Positions 1 to 6,271 of a DNA stretch of 24,811 nt are shown here, one piece after another; positions within the stretch are counted from its first letter, which is position 1, and each line of letters starts with the position of its first letter. Origin of the DNA: Fen-1258 sp964449775 (GTDB lineage Bacteria > Bacteroidota > Ignavibacteria > Ignavibacteriales > Melioribacteraceae). The translations under genes were made by a program, and so were the position numbers. The notes below the pieces were generated by a model. The model made no database searches. It was not told where the DNA came from and saw nothing but the letters and a program-made list of their open reading frames with translations. Location of the stretch: NCBI GenBank assembly GCA_964449775.1, contig CAYVBQ010000042.1, forward strand, positions 1 to 24,811, read 5' to 3'.

Positions 1-56
1 TTTTCTAGTTACCGCCTATTAATTATTTATCGCTCATTAAAATCGTTTATCATTTC

Positions 57-347
57 TCATAAAGGAAGTGACACCTTAAGTATGTTTTCTTTTAATCTGC
101 CGTGAATTGCGCGAACAGAAATAACATCAACTTTTTGTTGAAGCAGTTGTTCCAGCTCATGCTTAAAACCGAGCCGGTCAAATAATGATTTGTCCTTCTC
201 CATCTCAACCAATAGATCAATATCGCTGTTTTCATCCTGTTCGTTTCTTGCAACAGAACCAAATATTCGAATGTCTTTAACCCCGTAGCTAAAAGCTAAT
301 TTTAAGATGTCTTCTTTTCTATTTCTCAGTTCTGCAATGTGCATCAT
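57..347 (-). CDS. MNT-type nucleotidyltransferase domain protein (MntA-like, orphan)
   Basis: A 96-residue minimal nucleotidyltransferase of the DNA polymerase beta superfamily. The diagnostic motif is complete: Gly30-Ser31, ten residues, then Asp42-x-Asp44 in SDIDLLVE, which binds the metal and nucleotide. Family members act as the antitoxin of MNT/HEPN pairs, and MntA AMPylates its HepT partner. The minus strand reads TTG-ATG-ATG; AAGGAA lies just upstream, so I chose the first ATG (347), with 344 also possible. No HEPN partner is visible: the HEPN/MNT pair further right has its own MNT gene, and the 56 bases left of the stop hold only very short frames, although a partner could start beyond the edge. 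The family call is firm; the antitoxin role is inferred. Confidence 0.85.
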   Translation of the reverse strand: MMHIAELRNRKEDILKLAFSYGVKDIRIFGSVARNEQDENSDIDLLVEMEKDKSLFDRLGFKHELEQLLQQKVDVISVRAIHGRLKENILKVSLPL

Positions 348-377
348 CAATTCCTTGTTCTATTAAAAAATATTCAG

Positions 378-466
378 CCATAGCGGAGTTAAAATATTTG
401 CCTCCTAAATCCTCCAAAGGAGGACTTTGGAAACTTTTAATTAATCTCCTTTTTAAATTCTATTAA
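378..466. repeat. Dispersed repeat copy C with GGAGG hairpin
   Basis: This spacer segment aligns along its length with 825-912. Positions 396-425 are identical to 844-873 (30 bp). At its heart is a small perfect hairpin, TCCTCC-AAA-GGAGGA (410-424). It lies about 50 nt downstream of the stop of the minus-strand antitoxin gene at 475-696. From memory, similar CTCCTAAATCC...AAAGGAGGACTT elements are common in spacers of Bacteroidota-type genomes; I could not check this. Confidence 0.75.
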
Positions 467-474
467 TGACCGTT

Positions 475-696
475 TTATTTATCCAACAATAACTTTCTTT
501 TTATTTCTTCGATGGAGCAAACTTCGCCTTTTTGAACTTCATTCCGTGCTTTGGTAATCTCATTCGAAAGTTTTTTGGAGCTGAGTATTTCGAGTTCTTC
601 CTTCATGTTTTCGTAATCTTCAAGAGGTAAAATAACAACCGGTGTTTTTCCAATTTTATCTATAGCGGCTTTACTTTTTATTTTTTGTGAAATCAT
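475..696 (-). CDS. Phd/RelB-like antitoxin (orphan)
   Basis: A 73-residue protein that looks like a Phd/YefM or RelB-type antitoxin. The N-terminal part carries the typical pattern of a strand, PVVILPLEDYENM, followed by an acidic and basic helix. The C-terminal tail (SIEEIKRKLLLDK) is the usual toxin-neutralising extension. Such proteins bind their own operator as dimers and wrap around a RelE/ParE or Doc toxin. No toxin gene follows: the next gene on this strand is the MNT nucleotidyltransferase, and the nearest RelE-like gene already has its own antitoxin. It may be a solitary antitoxin, an anti-addiction remnant or a decayed pair. The start ATG (696) lacks a good Shine-Dalgarno sequence. 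The family call is likely, the function inferred. Confidence 0.7.
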   Translation of the reverse strand: MISQKIKSKAAIDKIGKTPVVILPLEDYENMKEELEILSSKKLSNEITKARNEVQKGEVCSIEEIKRKLLLDK

Positions 697-741
697 ATAT
701 AATCCATTAAAATATTCTTCTGTTGTCTAACTTCCGTGTAC

Positions 742-912
742 ATTCCTTTTCTCACAAATAAACTAATTCATTTCTTCGCAAAAGCCAAGTATTAAAAACT
801 TTCTATTTTACAAAGAAGAATGCACAATAGCTGCGTTAAAAAAATTTGCCTCCTAAATCCTCCAAAGGAGGACCTGGGATATTACTTAATCAAACTCCTT
901 TCTTAATTCTAT
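742..912. repeat. Dispersed repeat copy A (composite)
   Basis: The fullest copy of the spacer repeat. Its left part (742-849) matches 1381-1489; 780-820 and 1420-1460 are identical over 41 bp, and CAATAGCTGCGTTAAA recurs at 825 and 1465. Its right part (825-912) matches 378-466, including the TCCTCC-AAA-GGAGGA hairpin (858-872). It fills the gap between the RelE-like toxin gene and the next downstream antitoxin gene. No transposase or clear terminal inverted repeats were seen. Confidence 0.8.
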
Positions 913-1184
913 TTATATACTTCTCTTCTGTGTCCGATCTTTGTTATGAGAACTGTTTTCTCATCGTCATCTATTTGATAAATAATACGGTAATCACCAA
1001 CCCTAATTCTATACAAATCAGTATTTCTTAATTTCTTTGTTTTAAATGAATATGGATTATTACTTAGTGCATCAATAGGATCTAACATTGAACGTTTAAT
1101 TTCTGAACTCAGTTTTCTAAATTCTTTCGCAGCAGAATTAAGAAATTCAATGGAATAATTAACTGGCTTTCCGTTTGGTTTCAA
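909..1184 (-). CDS. RelE/ParE-family toxin
   Basis: A 91-residue RelE-superfamily protein, likely a ribosome-dependent mRNA endonuclease. It shows the typical order: NYSIEFLNSAAKEFRKL helix start, a middle YSFKTKKLRN segment, then the strand series YRIRVGDYRIIYQID and the basic C-terminus KIGHRREVYK. Conserved Arg in YRIRVGDYR and the final HRREVY stretch fit active RelE/YoeB-like toxins. The frame opens with a TTG codon at 1184, which overlaps the upstream antitoxin gene by 26 bp, so translation is probably coupled. Strand, order and overlap mark a standard antitoxin-then-toxin operon. Homologues often start nearer the NYSIEF segment, so the first few residues are uncertain. Toxic activity is inferred from the family. 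Confidence 0.88.
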   Translation of the reverse strand: MKPNGKPVNYSIEFLNSAAKEFRKLSSEIKRSMLDPIDALSNNPYSFKTKKLRNTDLYRIRVGDYRIIYQIDDDEKTVLITKIGHRREVYK

Positions 1185-1350
1185 GAAGTGTTCTTTTAAG
1201 TGTTTCCCACTTTACTCTCTTTTCATTTCTTCTTGAATGCGACACTAGAATATCATAGATATCTTCCCATTTATCTGCATATATATCTAAGTCAAGAAGA
1301 ACAGCTTTTCTCTTCCCTTTCGTATCTACTATGTATTGTAATCCTTTCAT
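1159..1350 (-). CDS. RelB/Phd-like antitoxin of the RelE pair
   Basis: A 63-residue antitoxin partner of the RelE-like toxin. The N-terminus (MKGLQYIVDTKGKRKAVLLDLDIYADKWEDIYDIL) follows the common pattern of antitoxins paired with RelE: a short strand, a basic turn, then LDLDIY and an acidic helix. The basic C-terminal tail (RVKWETLKRTLLETKRK) probably binds the toxin. It starts at ATG 1350 with GTGGAG shortly upstream, a good ribosome-binding site, and its stop overlaps the toxin start. Antitoxin and toxin-antitoxin complex usually repress this kind of operon; I see no convincing operator. Assignment rests on position and small size as much as on sequence. Confidence 0.8.
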   Translation of the reverse strand: MKGLQYIVDTKGKRKAVLLDLDIYADKWEDIYDILVSHSRRNEKRVKWETLKRTLLETKRKAS

Positions 1351-1380
1351 AATACTCCACTTTTTTCTCTTATTCGTTTA

Positions 1381-1489
1381 ATTCCTTTTCTACACGAATA
1401 AAGTAATTCATTTTTTTCAAAAAGCCAAGTATTAAAAACTTTCTATTTTACAAAGAAGAACACGCAATAGCTGCGTTAAAAAATTTTTA
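1381..1489. repeat. Dispersed repeat copy B
   Basis: This spacer segment matches 742-849 over about 108 bp with roughly one base in seven changed or missing. The 41-bp core (1420-1460) is identical and offset by exactly 640 bp from its twin. It lacks the GGAGG hairpin part seen in copies A and C. It sits between the MNT gene ending at 1519 and the antitoxin starting at 1350, again between two TA units. Confidence 0.8.
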
Positions 1490-1518
1490 ATGTTCAGCTA
1501 ACTCTTAACCTCCAAAGT

Positions 1519-1854
1519 CTATTGAATATTTATTAGTAACCCTTTCTTTTTTATTTCATCCAATACAAAAGGCGAATTCTCAAAATCTTTTACAGTAAAT
1601 GGATGGGTTTCTATTCGTCTTTCAACTTTAACAGCTAATGGAATTAACCTTTTATTGTCTTCCATTCTATAGCCGCAAAAATCATCGGAGACAACAGCAA
1701 CATCAATATCAGACCACTCGAAATCTTTATTATCGTCTTTAGCAAAAGAACCAAAAAGATATATTGCACTTATCCTAATGTTATTTTGTTTAAGCAAAAG
1801 AGCAAATTCTTTCACTTTATCTATTGCGTATTGACGAGTATACTTTTTATCCAT
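1519..1854 (-). CDS. MNT nucleotidyltransferase, antitoxin of MNT/HEPN pair
   Basis: A 111-residue minimal nucleotidyltransferase. The motif FGSFAK...SDIDVAVV has Gly35-Ser36 and Asp49-x-Asp51, spaced by twelve rather than ten residues, with all metal-binding acids kept. In characterised type VII TA systems such enzymes transfer AMP to the HEPN toxin and silence it. The gene overlaps the upstream HEPN gene by 34 bp on the same strand, so the two are a coupled operon with the HEPN gene first. This is the reverse of the gene order in the men-operon pair at 12608-13235. It starts at ATG 1854. Family is firm; AMPylating activity is inferred. Confidence 0.87.
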   Translation of the reverse strand: MDKKYTRQYAIDKVKEFALLLKQNNIRISAIYLFGSFAKDDNKDFEWSDIDVAVVSDDFCGYRMEDNKRLIPLAVKVERRIETHPFTVKDFENSPFVLDEIKKKGLLINIQ

Positions 1855-2222
1855 TCTCTTAATCTCTCAATTCTTTTAATTTCTAGATCCACAAATTCTT
1901 TTGTACAACGCTTGTAAAAATCATTCTTATATTCCGGGTATCTTGTTTGAATGTTGAATTCATTAATGATTTTTAACTCCGAAGTTATCTCATCGCTCAA
2001 CGGTAGTTTCACTTTTTCAGCAAGAAGTGCTAAGTCGTGATTAAATGGTGGAGTTTGGTCAAATAGTTTTACATAAATTGCCTTTAGCAGCTTTTCCAAT
2101 GATAGATGACCTAGAAACAATGACATATGTTTCCGATCATTCTTTGCCGCTATTTCTAAGGCGCTCAACCAATCGTTTTCAGAGCTTTCGAGCCAATAAT
2201 TAATATGCTCTTGCTTGTTCAT
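1821..2222 (-). CDS. HEPN-domain protein, toxin-like partner
   Basis: A 133-residue all-helical HEPN protein. It carries the typical HLSLEKLLKAIYV helix, the FNHDLALL segment and the RYPEY signature of the HEPN family seen next to MNT genes (PF05168-like). The Rx4-6H RNase motif of HepT toxins is absent, so it may be a non-nuclease HEPN or use another site. It leads the minus-strand operon, with the MNT gene overlapping its 3' end. It begins at ATG 2222 with no clear Shine-Dalgarno sequence. It could instead be a substrate-binding partner of the nucleotidyltransferase rather than a toxin. Confidence 0.85.
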   Translation of the reverse strand: MNKQEHINYWLESSENDWLSALEIAAKNDRKHMSLFLGHLSLEKLLKAIYVKLFDQTPPFNHDLALLAEKVKLPLSDEITSELKIINEFNIQTRYPEYKNDFYKRCTKEFVDLEIKRIERLREWIKSILVNTQ

Positions 2223-2331
2223 TTGTAAGTTTATTCACTAACTTTCTTATGTAAATTAATTGATTTTAAAAGCAAAAGTAAAGTCTTATTTATCATAATT
2301 GTTAAGCCAAGTTGGCGCTTTAGAGGAACAC

Positions 2332-3327
2332 TTGGGAAATACTTACAAATCTTCCGGCGTTAATATCCAAGCCGGAGATGAAACTGTAGAAAAAATAAAA
2401 TCACTCGCAAAATCTACCTTTAACAAGAATGTTTTATCAGGTATCGGTCATTTTGGTGCATTCTACGAGGTTGATCTGAATAAATGGAAAAATCCCGTTC
2501 TCGTTTCAAGCGTTGATGGTGTTGGTACAAAATTAAAAATCGCATTCGCGATGGATAAGCATGATACGGTAGGTCAGGATTTAGTGAATCACTGTGTGAA
2601 CGATATTGCAGTATGTGGCGCCGAACCTCAATACTTTATGGATTACCTTGCATTCGGTAAACTTGTCCCCGAAAAAGCCGAACAGATTATTAAGGGATTT
2701 TCGATTGCGTGCAACGAGAATGGAGTTGCTTTAATAGGCGGAGAAACAGCCGAGATGCCGGGTCTCTATGATGAGAATGAATATGATATGTCGGGAACAA
2801 TCGTAGGAATTGTTGAACGGGAAAAAATTATAGATGGACGAAATGTAAAAGTCGGTGACGTGATGATTGGCTTTGCATCCAACGGACTTCACACAAATGG
2901 TTATTCACTTGCAAGAAAAGTTTTATTAGAAAAATTTTCTGTGAATGATAAAACTGAGATGCTTCAAGGAACTCTCGGTGAAGAATTATTGAAAGTTCAT
3001 AAATCGTATTTGGGTTTGATAAAAGAGTTGAAGGAAAAAATTTCGATACACGCTTTCTCTCACATCACTGGAGGCGGCATTGTCGGTAATACAAAACGCG
3101 TAGTTCCAAAAGATCTTCAACTTAAGATAGATTGGAACAGCTGGGATGTTCCGTCAATTTTCAGACTGATCCAAAATACCGGTAATATTACAGACGAAGA
3201 GATGAGAGTAGTTTTCAACATGGGAATTGGATTGATAGCTATTGTTGATAAAAATGATGTTGACACTGTAATGAAAATATCCGAAGCATTCGACGAAAAA
3301 GGAATTATTGCTGGAGAAGTAATCTAG
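2332..3327 (+). CDS. purM: Phosphoribosylformylglycinamidine cyclo-ligase (AIR synthetase)
   Basis: PurM closes the imidazole ring of purines, converting FGAM and ATP to aminoimidazole ribonucleotide in the cytoplasm. The order of motifs is canonical: TYKSSGVNIQAG at the N-terminus, SVDGVGTKLKIA (DGVGTK at residues 62-67) for ATP, NDIAVCGAEPQYFMDY, GGETAEMPGLY, SNGLHTNGYSLAR and HITGGGIVGN. The frame is open from a TTG at 2299, but homologues start at the TYK segment. TTG 2332 has AGAGGA just upstream, so I chose it, giving 331 residues close to the usual 340-350. No ATG is available. It heads a plus-strand run with tatD, dacB and prmA and diverges from the TA island. Other pur genes are not in the window. 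Confidence 0.95.
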   Translation: MGNTYKSSGVNIQAGDETVEKIKSLAKSTFNKNVLSGIGHFGAFYEVDLNKWKNPVLVSSVDGVGTKLKIAFAMDKHDTVGQDLVNHCVNDIAVCGAEPQYFMDYLAFGKLVPEKAEQIIKGFSIACNENGVALIGGETAEMPGLYDENEYDMSGTIVGIVEREKIIDGRNVKVGDVMIGFASNGLHTNGYSLARKVLLEKFSVNDKTEMLQGTLGEELLKVHKSYLGLIKELKEKISIHAFSHITGGGIVGNTKRVVPKDLQLKIDWNSWDVPSIFRLIQNTGNITDEEMRVVFNMGIGLIAIVDKNDVDTVMKISEAFDEKGIIAGEVI

Positions 3328-3342
3328 ATAAATCAAGTTTTA

Positions 3343-3424
3343 TTCTTGATCTTGCTCATAATCATGATCAATATCTTAAATATTATCTAACGAGCAAGAA
3401 CAAGATTAGGAGCAAGATCAAGAA
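3343..3424. repeat. 15-bp inverted repeat; purine-rich dispersed repeat, spacer copy
   Basis: Perfect 15-bp arms, TTCTTGATCTTGCTC (3343-3357) and GAGCAAGATCAAGAA (3410-3424), enclose 52 nt that contain a second near-copy of the right arm (GAGCAAGAACAAGA, 3392-3405). The left arm could therefore pair with either right segment. The right half belongs to the same family as sequences inside dacB (4837-4880, inverted) and menE (16158-16197). It may act as a terminator or processing site between purM and the tatD fusion, but no T-run follows. Confidence 0.75.
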
Positions 3425-3444
3425 ATAATTTAGAAAGACTTAAA

Positions 3445-4803
3445 ATGTTTATAGACACACACGCACATCTCTTTTATCCCAATTTTAACGGTGAAGTTGA
3501 TAAGATAATCGAACGTGCAAAACAAGCCGGCGTTAATTACATCATCATTCCCGGCACAGATCTAGCAACATCTATTCAAGCAATAGAACTTGCCGATAAA
3601 TACGATTGTGTATATGCAACCGTTGGTATCCATCCCCATGATTCAAAAGATTGGAACGATTCGATTATCAACAAACTCGAAGAACTAGCAAAACATAAAA
3701 AAGTTGTTGCCATTGGTGAAATTGGTCTGGATTACTATTATGATTTTTCTCCTCGTGAGATTCAGATCAAAGCATTCGAAGTACAAATCGAGTTGGCGTT
3801 GAAACTCAATCTTCCGATTATTGTTCATAACCGCGAGTCGAATGAAGATATTATGAATATCGCACGCAAATATAAAGACACCGGATTGCGAGCACAGTTT
3901 CATTGCTTTGCCGGATCAACTGCGGATGCGCGGGAACTTGTGGAGATGCATCATTACATTTCTTTTCCGGGAATCATTACATTTAAGAATGCTGAAAGCG
4001 TTCGCAATGTTTTATCTCGTGTGGCAATAGAAAATTTACTACTCGAAACCGATTCACCCTTCATGACCCCTATTCCTCATCGTGGTCAACGAAACGAACC
4101 GGCATACATTAAACTGATTGCAGAAAAAATTGCGGAAGTTCATCACTTAACTGCGGCAGATGTCGGCAGAGCAACATCTTACAATGCTTATAAACTTTTT
4201 GGTATTGGAATGAAACCAGGGCTTAGTTATACCTATCAAATCGGGCAATCGCTTTACATCAACGTTACAAACCGATGTAATGCTGATTGTGTTTTTTGTG
4301 ACCGCAAAGGTGAAGCCGTTATTAATGGTTACAGTCTTAAGATGACAAAATCTGAGGAACCGGATGCCGGAGTGTACATAAAAGAAATTGGAGATCCGAA
4401 GAATTACAAAGAAATCGTTTTCTGCGGTTACGGGGAACCAACCATTCGGTGGGAGTTTGTTAAGCAAGTTGCAAAATATATTAAAGATAATGGCGGCGCA
4501 ACTCGCATGAACACCGATGGGCACGGCAATTTAATTAACAAACGTGATATCACTCCAGAATTGAAATGCTTGATTGATACAATATCCATCAGCCTTAATT
4601 CTACAGATCCTGTGCAATATGGAAAATTGATGCGCGTTGATCCTTCCATGCACGGTGAAATGTTGGACTTTGCAAAGAAAGCGAAAGTGTATACACATGT
4701 TGTTCTTTCCATTGTTGGGTTGAATGAAGTTGATTCCGAAGCAGCGAAAAAATTTGTGACTGAGGAAGTTGGCGTTGACTTCCGCGAAAGAGAATATTTT
4801 TAA
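3445..4803 (+). CDS. TatD-family DNase fused to radical SAM domain
   Basis: A 452-residue two-domain protein. Residues 1 to about 255 are a TatD-type metal-dependent hydrolase: the HxH of FIDTHAHL, GEIGLDYYY, IVHNRES, QFHCFAG and LLETDSPFMTP supply the metal ligands. From about residue 260 there is a radical SAM domain: Cys278-x3-Cys282-x2-Cys285 (in NRCNADCVFCDR) for the 4Fe-4S cluster, then FCGYGEPT as the SAM-binding GGE-like motif. This second part matches the small TatD-associated radical SAM family known as a neighbour or fusion of TatD; its substrate is unknown. TatD proteins act as DNases and in quality control. The reading frame runs cleanly across the junction, so the fusion is real in this sequence. 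It ends 8 bp before dacB. Confidence 0.93.
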   Translation: MFIDTHAHLFYPNFNGEVDKIIERAKQAGVNYIIIPGTDLATSIQAIELADKYDCVYATVGIHPHDSKDWNDSIINKLEELAKHKKVVAIGEIGLDYYYDFSPREIQIKAFEVQIELALKLNLPIIVHNRESNEDIMNIARKYKDTGLRAQFHCFAGSTADARELVEMHHYISFPGIITFKNAESVRNVLSRVAIENLLLETDSPFMTPIPHRGQRNEPAYIKLIAEKIAEVHHLTAADVGRATSYNAYKLFGIGMKPGLSYTYQIGQSLYINVTNRCNADCVFCDRKGEAVINGYSLKMTKSEEPDAGVYIKEIGDPKNYKEIVFCGYGEPTIRWEFVKQVAKYIKDNGGATRMNTDGHGNLINKRDITPELKCLIDTISISLNSTDPVQYGKLMRVDPSMHGEMLDFAKKAKVYTHVVLSIVGLNEVDSEAAKKFVTEEVGVDFREREYF

Positions 4804-4811
4804 TTAGACCA

Positions 4812-6260
4812 ATGCGATTCATGATCATTCAAAAAATAATCTTGCTCTTGCTTGTGATCTTACTCTTGTTCGTAATTCAAGCATGCTCAACATTTCAGCA
4901 ACTTCCGGTAGCTACTCAAAATCGAATTGATAGTTTGCTGGTATCGGATTTTTTCAAATCATCTCAAATGGCAATATCCGTTTACGATTTGACAGATCAC
5001 AAACCGCTCCTACAACACAATGAAAAGCTTTTACTTCGTCCTGCTTCCAATCAAAAAATATTAACCACAGCTGCGGCGTATTTTTTCCTTGGAACTGATT
5101 TTAAATTTACAACATCAGTTTATCATACCGGTGAAGTCAAAGATTCAATTTGTAATGGTGATCTCTTTGTTGTTGGAGGACTTGATCCGGATTTTACCAC
5201 GAGCGATTTGGATTCACTTGTCCGGGAAATTAAACTTTCCGGGATAAAAAAGATCAACGGAAATATTTTTGCGGATGTCTCCGCAATGGATTCACTTTTC
5301 TGGGGTGAGGGCTGGATGTGGGATGATGATCCGGGATCTTTTGCTGCTTACCTCACGCCATTAAATATCAACAAAAATAGTATTCGCATTGCATACGAAC
5401 CGGGCGAGATTGGTAAATCAGCAAGAATCGAATTAATTCCTAGAACTGATTTCTTCGAGATTTTCAATACTTCTCAAACGATAGATACTGGTAAATCAAA
5501 TTTAAATATCACGCGTGATTGGATAAACCGCAAGAATACCATCTCAATTAAAGGAAGTCTTTCAAGGGCTGCAAAGCGCGACACAGTTTCTCTGAATGTT
5601 TTTAATCCAACTTTTTATTTACTCCATCTGATGAAAGAAAGTTTTGTGAAGAGTGGAATTTCTTTTACCGGAAAAGTTGATACAATGACCTTAAACAAAG
5701 AAGCGGGCAAAATATTTTCACTTGAGCGTGACATAGACCGGGTTATTATCAATACAAATAAAACAAGCGACAATCTGAGCGCCGAAATGTTATTGCGTGC
5801 ACTGGCATTAAAATATTCAGGTCATAGGGCTTCTGCAAAAAAAGGAATTGTGCTGATAGATAGTTTAATTTCTCTCGTTGGATTAAAACCAAAAAATTAT
5901 ATGATTGCTGATGGTTCAGGACTTTCGTTCTACAATTTACTCACTGCAGAACTATTGACCGAAGTTCTTAAATATTTTTATTATAAGCAGCCGGACTTAT
6001 TCAAGAAATTTTCTAATTCGTTCCCCATCTCTGGTTTCGATGGAACACTTATTAATCGAATGAAAAAATCTGTAACGTTTAAGCGGGTGTTTGCTAAAAC
6101 AGGAACGATTCGTGGCGTAAGTAGTTTGTCAGGTTATTTAATGAGCAAAAACAATCACATGATCGCTTTCTCAATTCTCATTCAAAATTATACCGGTGGA
6201 TCAAATCAAGCACGAACTGTTCAGGATAATATTTGCGAAATCATTTTTGAGACGAATTAA
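4812..6260 (+). CDS. dacB: D-alanyl-D-alanine carboxypeptidase/endopeptidase, lipoprotein (S13, PBP4)
   Basis: A 482-residue periplasmic penicillin-binding protein of peptidase family S13, which trims or cleaves D-Ala cross-links in peptidoglycan. All three catalytic motifs are present: Ser79-x-x-Lys82 (SNQK), Ser319-Asp320-Asn321 (SDN) and Lys429-Thr-Gly (KTG). The N-terminus is a lipoprotein-type signal: a run of Leu, Ile and Val after Lys8, ending VIQAC with Cys25, so the enzyme is probably anchored to a membrane. The large insertion between SxxK and SDN fits the family, as does the length. Most of the signal-peptide core is encoded by an inverted copy of a dispersed repeat. ATG 4812 lies 8 bp after the previous stop with no good Shine-Dalgarno; ATG 4821 is an alternative. 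Confidence 0.93.
   Translation: MRFMIIQKIILLLLVILLLFVIQACSTFQQLPVATQNRIDSLLVSDFFKSSQMAISVYDLTDHKPLLQHNEKLLLRPASNQKILTTAAAYFFLGTDFKFTTSVYHTGEVKDSICNGDLFVVGGLDPDFTTSDLDSLVREIKLSGIKKINGNIFADVSAMDSLFWGEGWMWDDDPGSFAAYLTPLNINKNSIRIAYEPGEIGKSARIELIPRTDFFEIFNTSQTIDTGKSNLNITRDWINRKNTISIKGSLSRAAKRDTVSLNVFNPTFYLLHLMKESFVKSGISFTGKVDTMTLNKEAGKIFSLERDIDRVIINTNKTSDNLSAEMLLRALALKYSGHRASAKKGIVLIDSLISLVGLKPKNYMIADGSGLSFYNLLTAELLTEVLKYFYYKQPDLFKKFSNSFPISGFDGTLINRMKKSVTFKRVFAKTGTIRGVSSLSGYLMSKNNHMIAFSILIQNYTGGSNQARTVQDNICEIIFETN
4837..4880 (-). repeat. Purine-rich dispersed repeat inside the dacB signal peptide (inverted copy)
   Basis: Read on the minus strand this stretch contains ACGAACAAGAGTAAGATCA followed by AAGCAAGAGCAAGA. 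It aligns closely with the menE copy (16158-16197: ACGAACAAGATTAAGATCA, then AGCATGAGCAAGA) and with the purM-tatD spacer copy. On the plus strand it encodes the hydrophobic core of the lipoprotein signal peptide. Confidence 0.7.
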
Positions 6261-6271
6261 AATATTGGTTA

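Noticed and set aside
697..908. Integron attC site in the TA island spacer
   Set aside because: GTTAGAC on the minus strand (725-731) fits the attC core, but the matching partner site at the other end is not complementary, the second copy lacks the core, and no integrase is in the window. Only the cassette-like layout was kept as a finding.
846..1031. Small plus-strand frame overlapping the RelE-like toxin
   Set aside because: It runs through repeat DNA and antisense to a clear toxin gene, with no recognisable domain.
3685..4828. Several antisense frames opposite the TatD-radical SAM gene
   Set aside because: They overlap strongly conserved coding motifs on the plus strand and show no family resemblance of their own.
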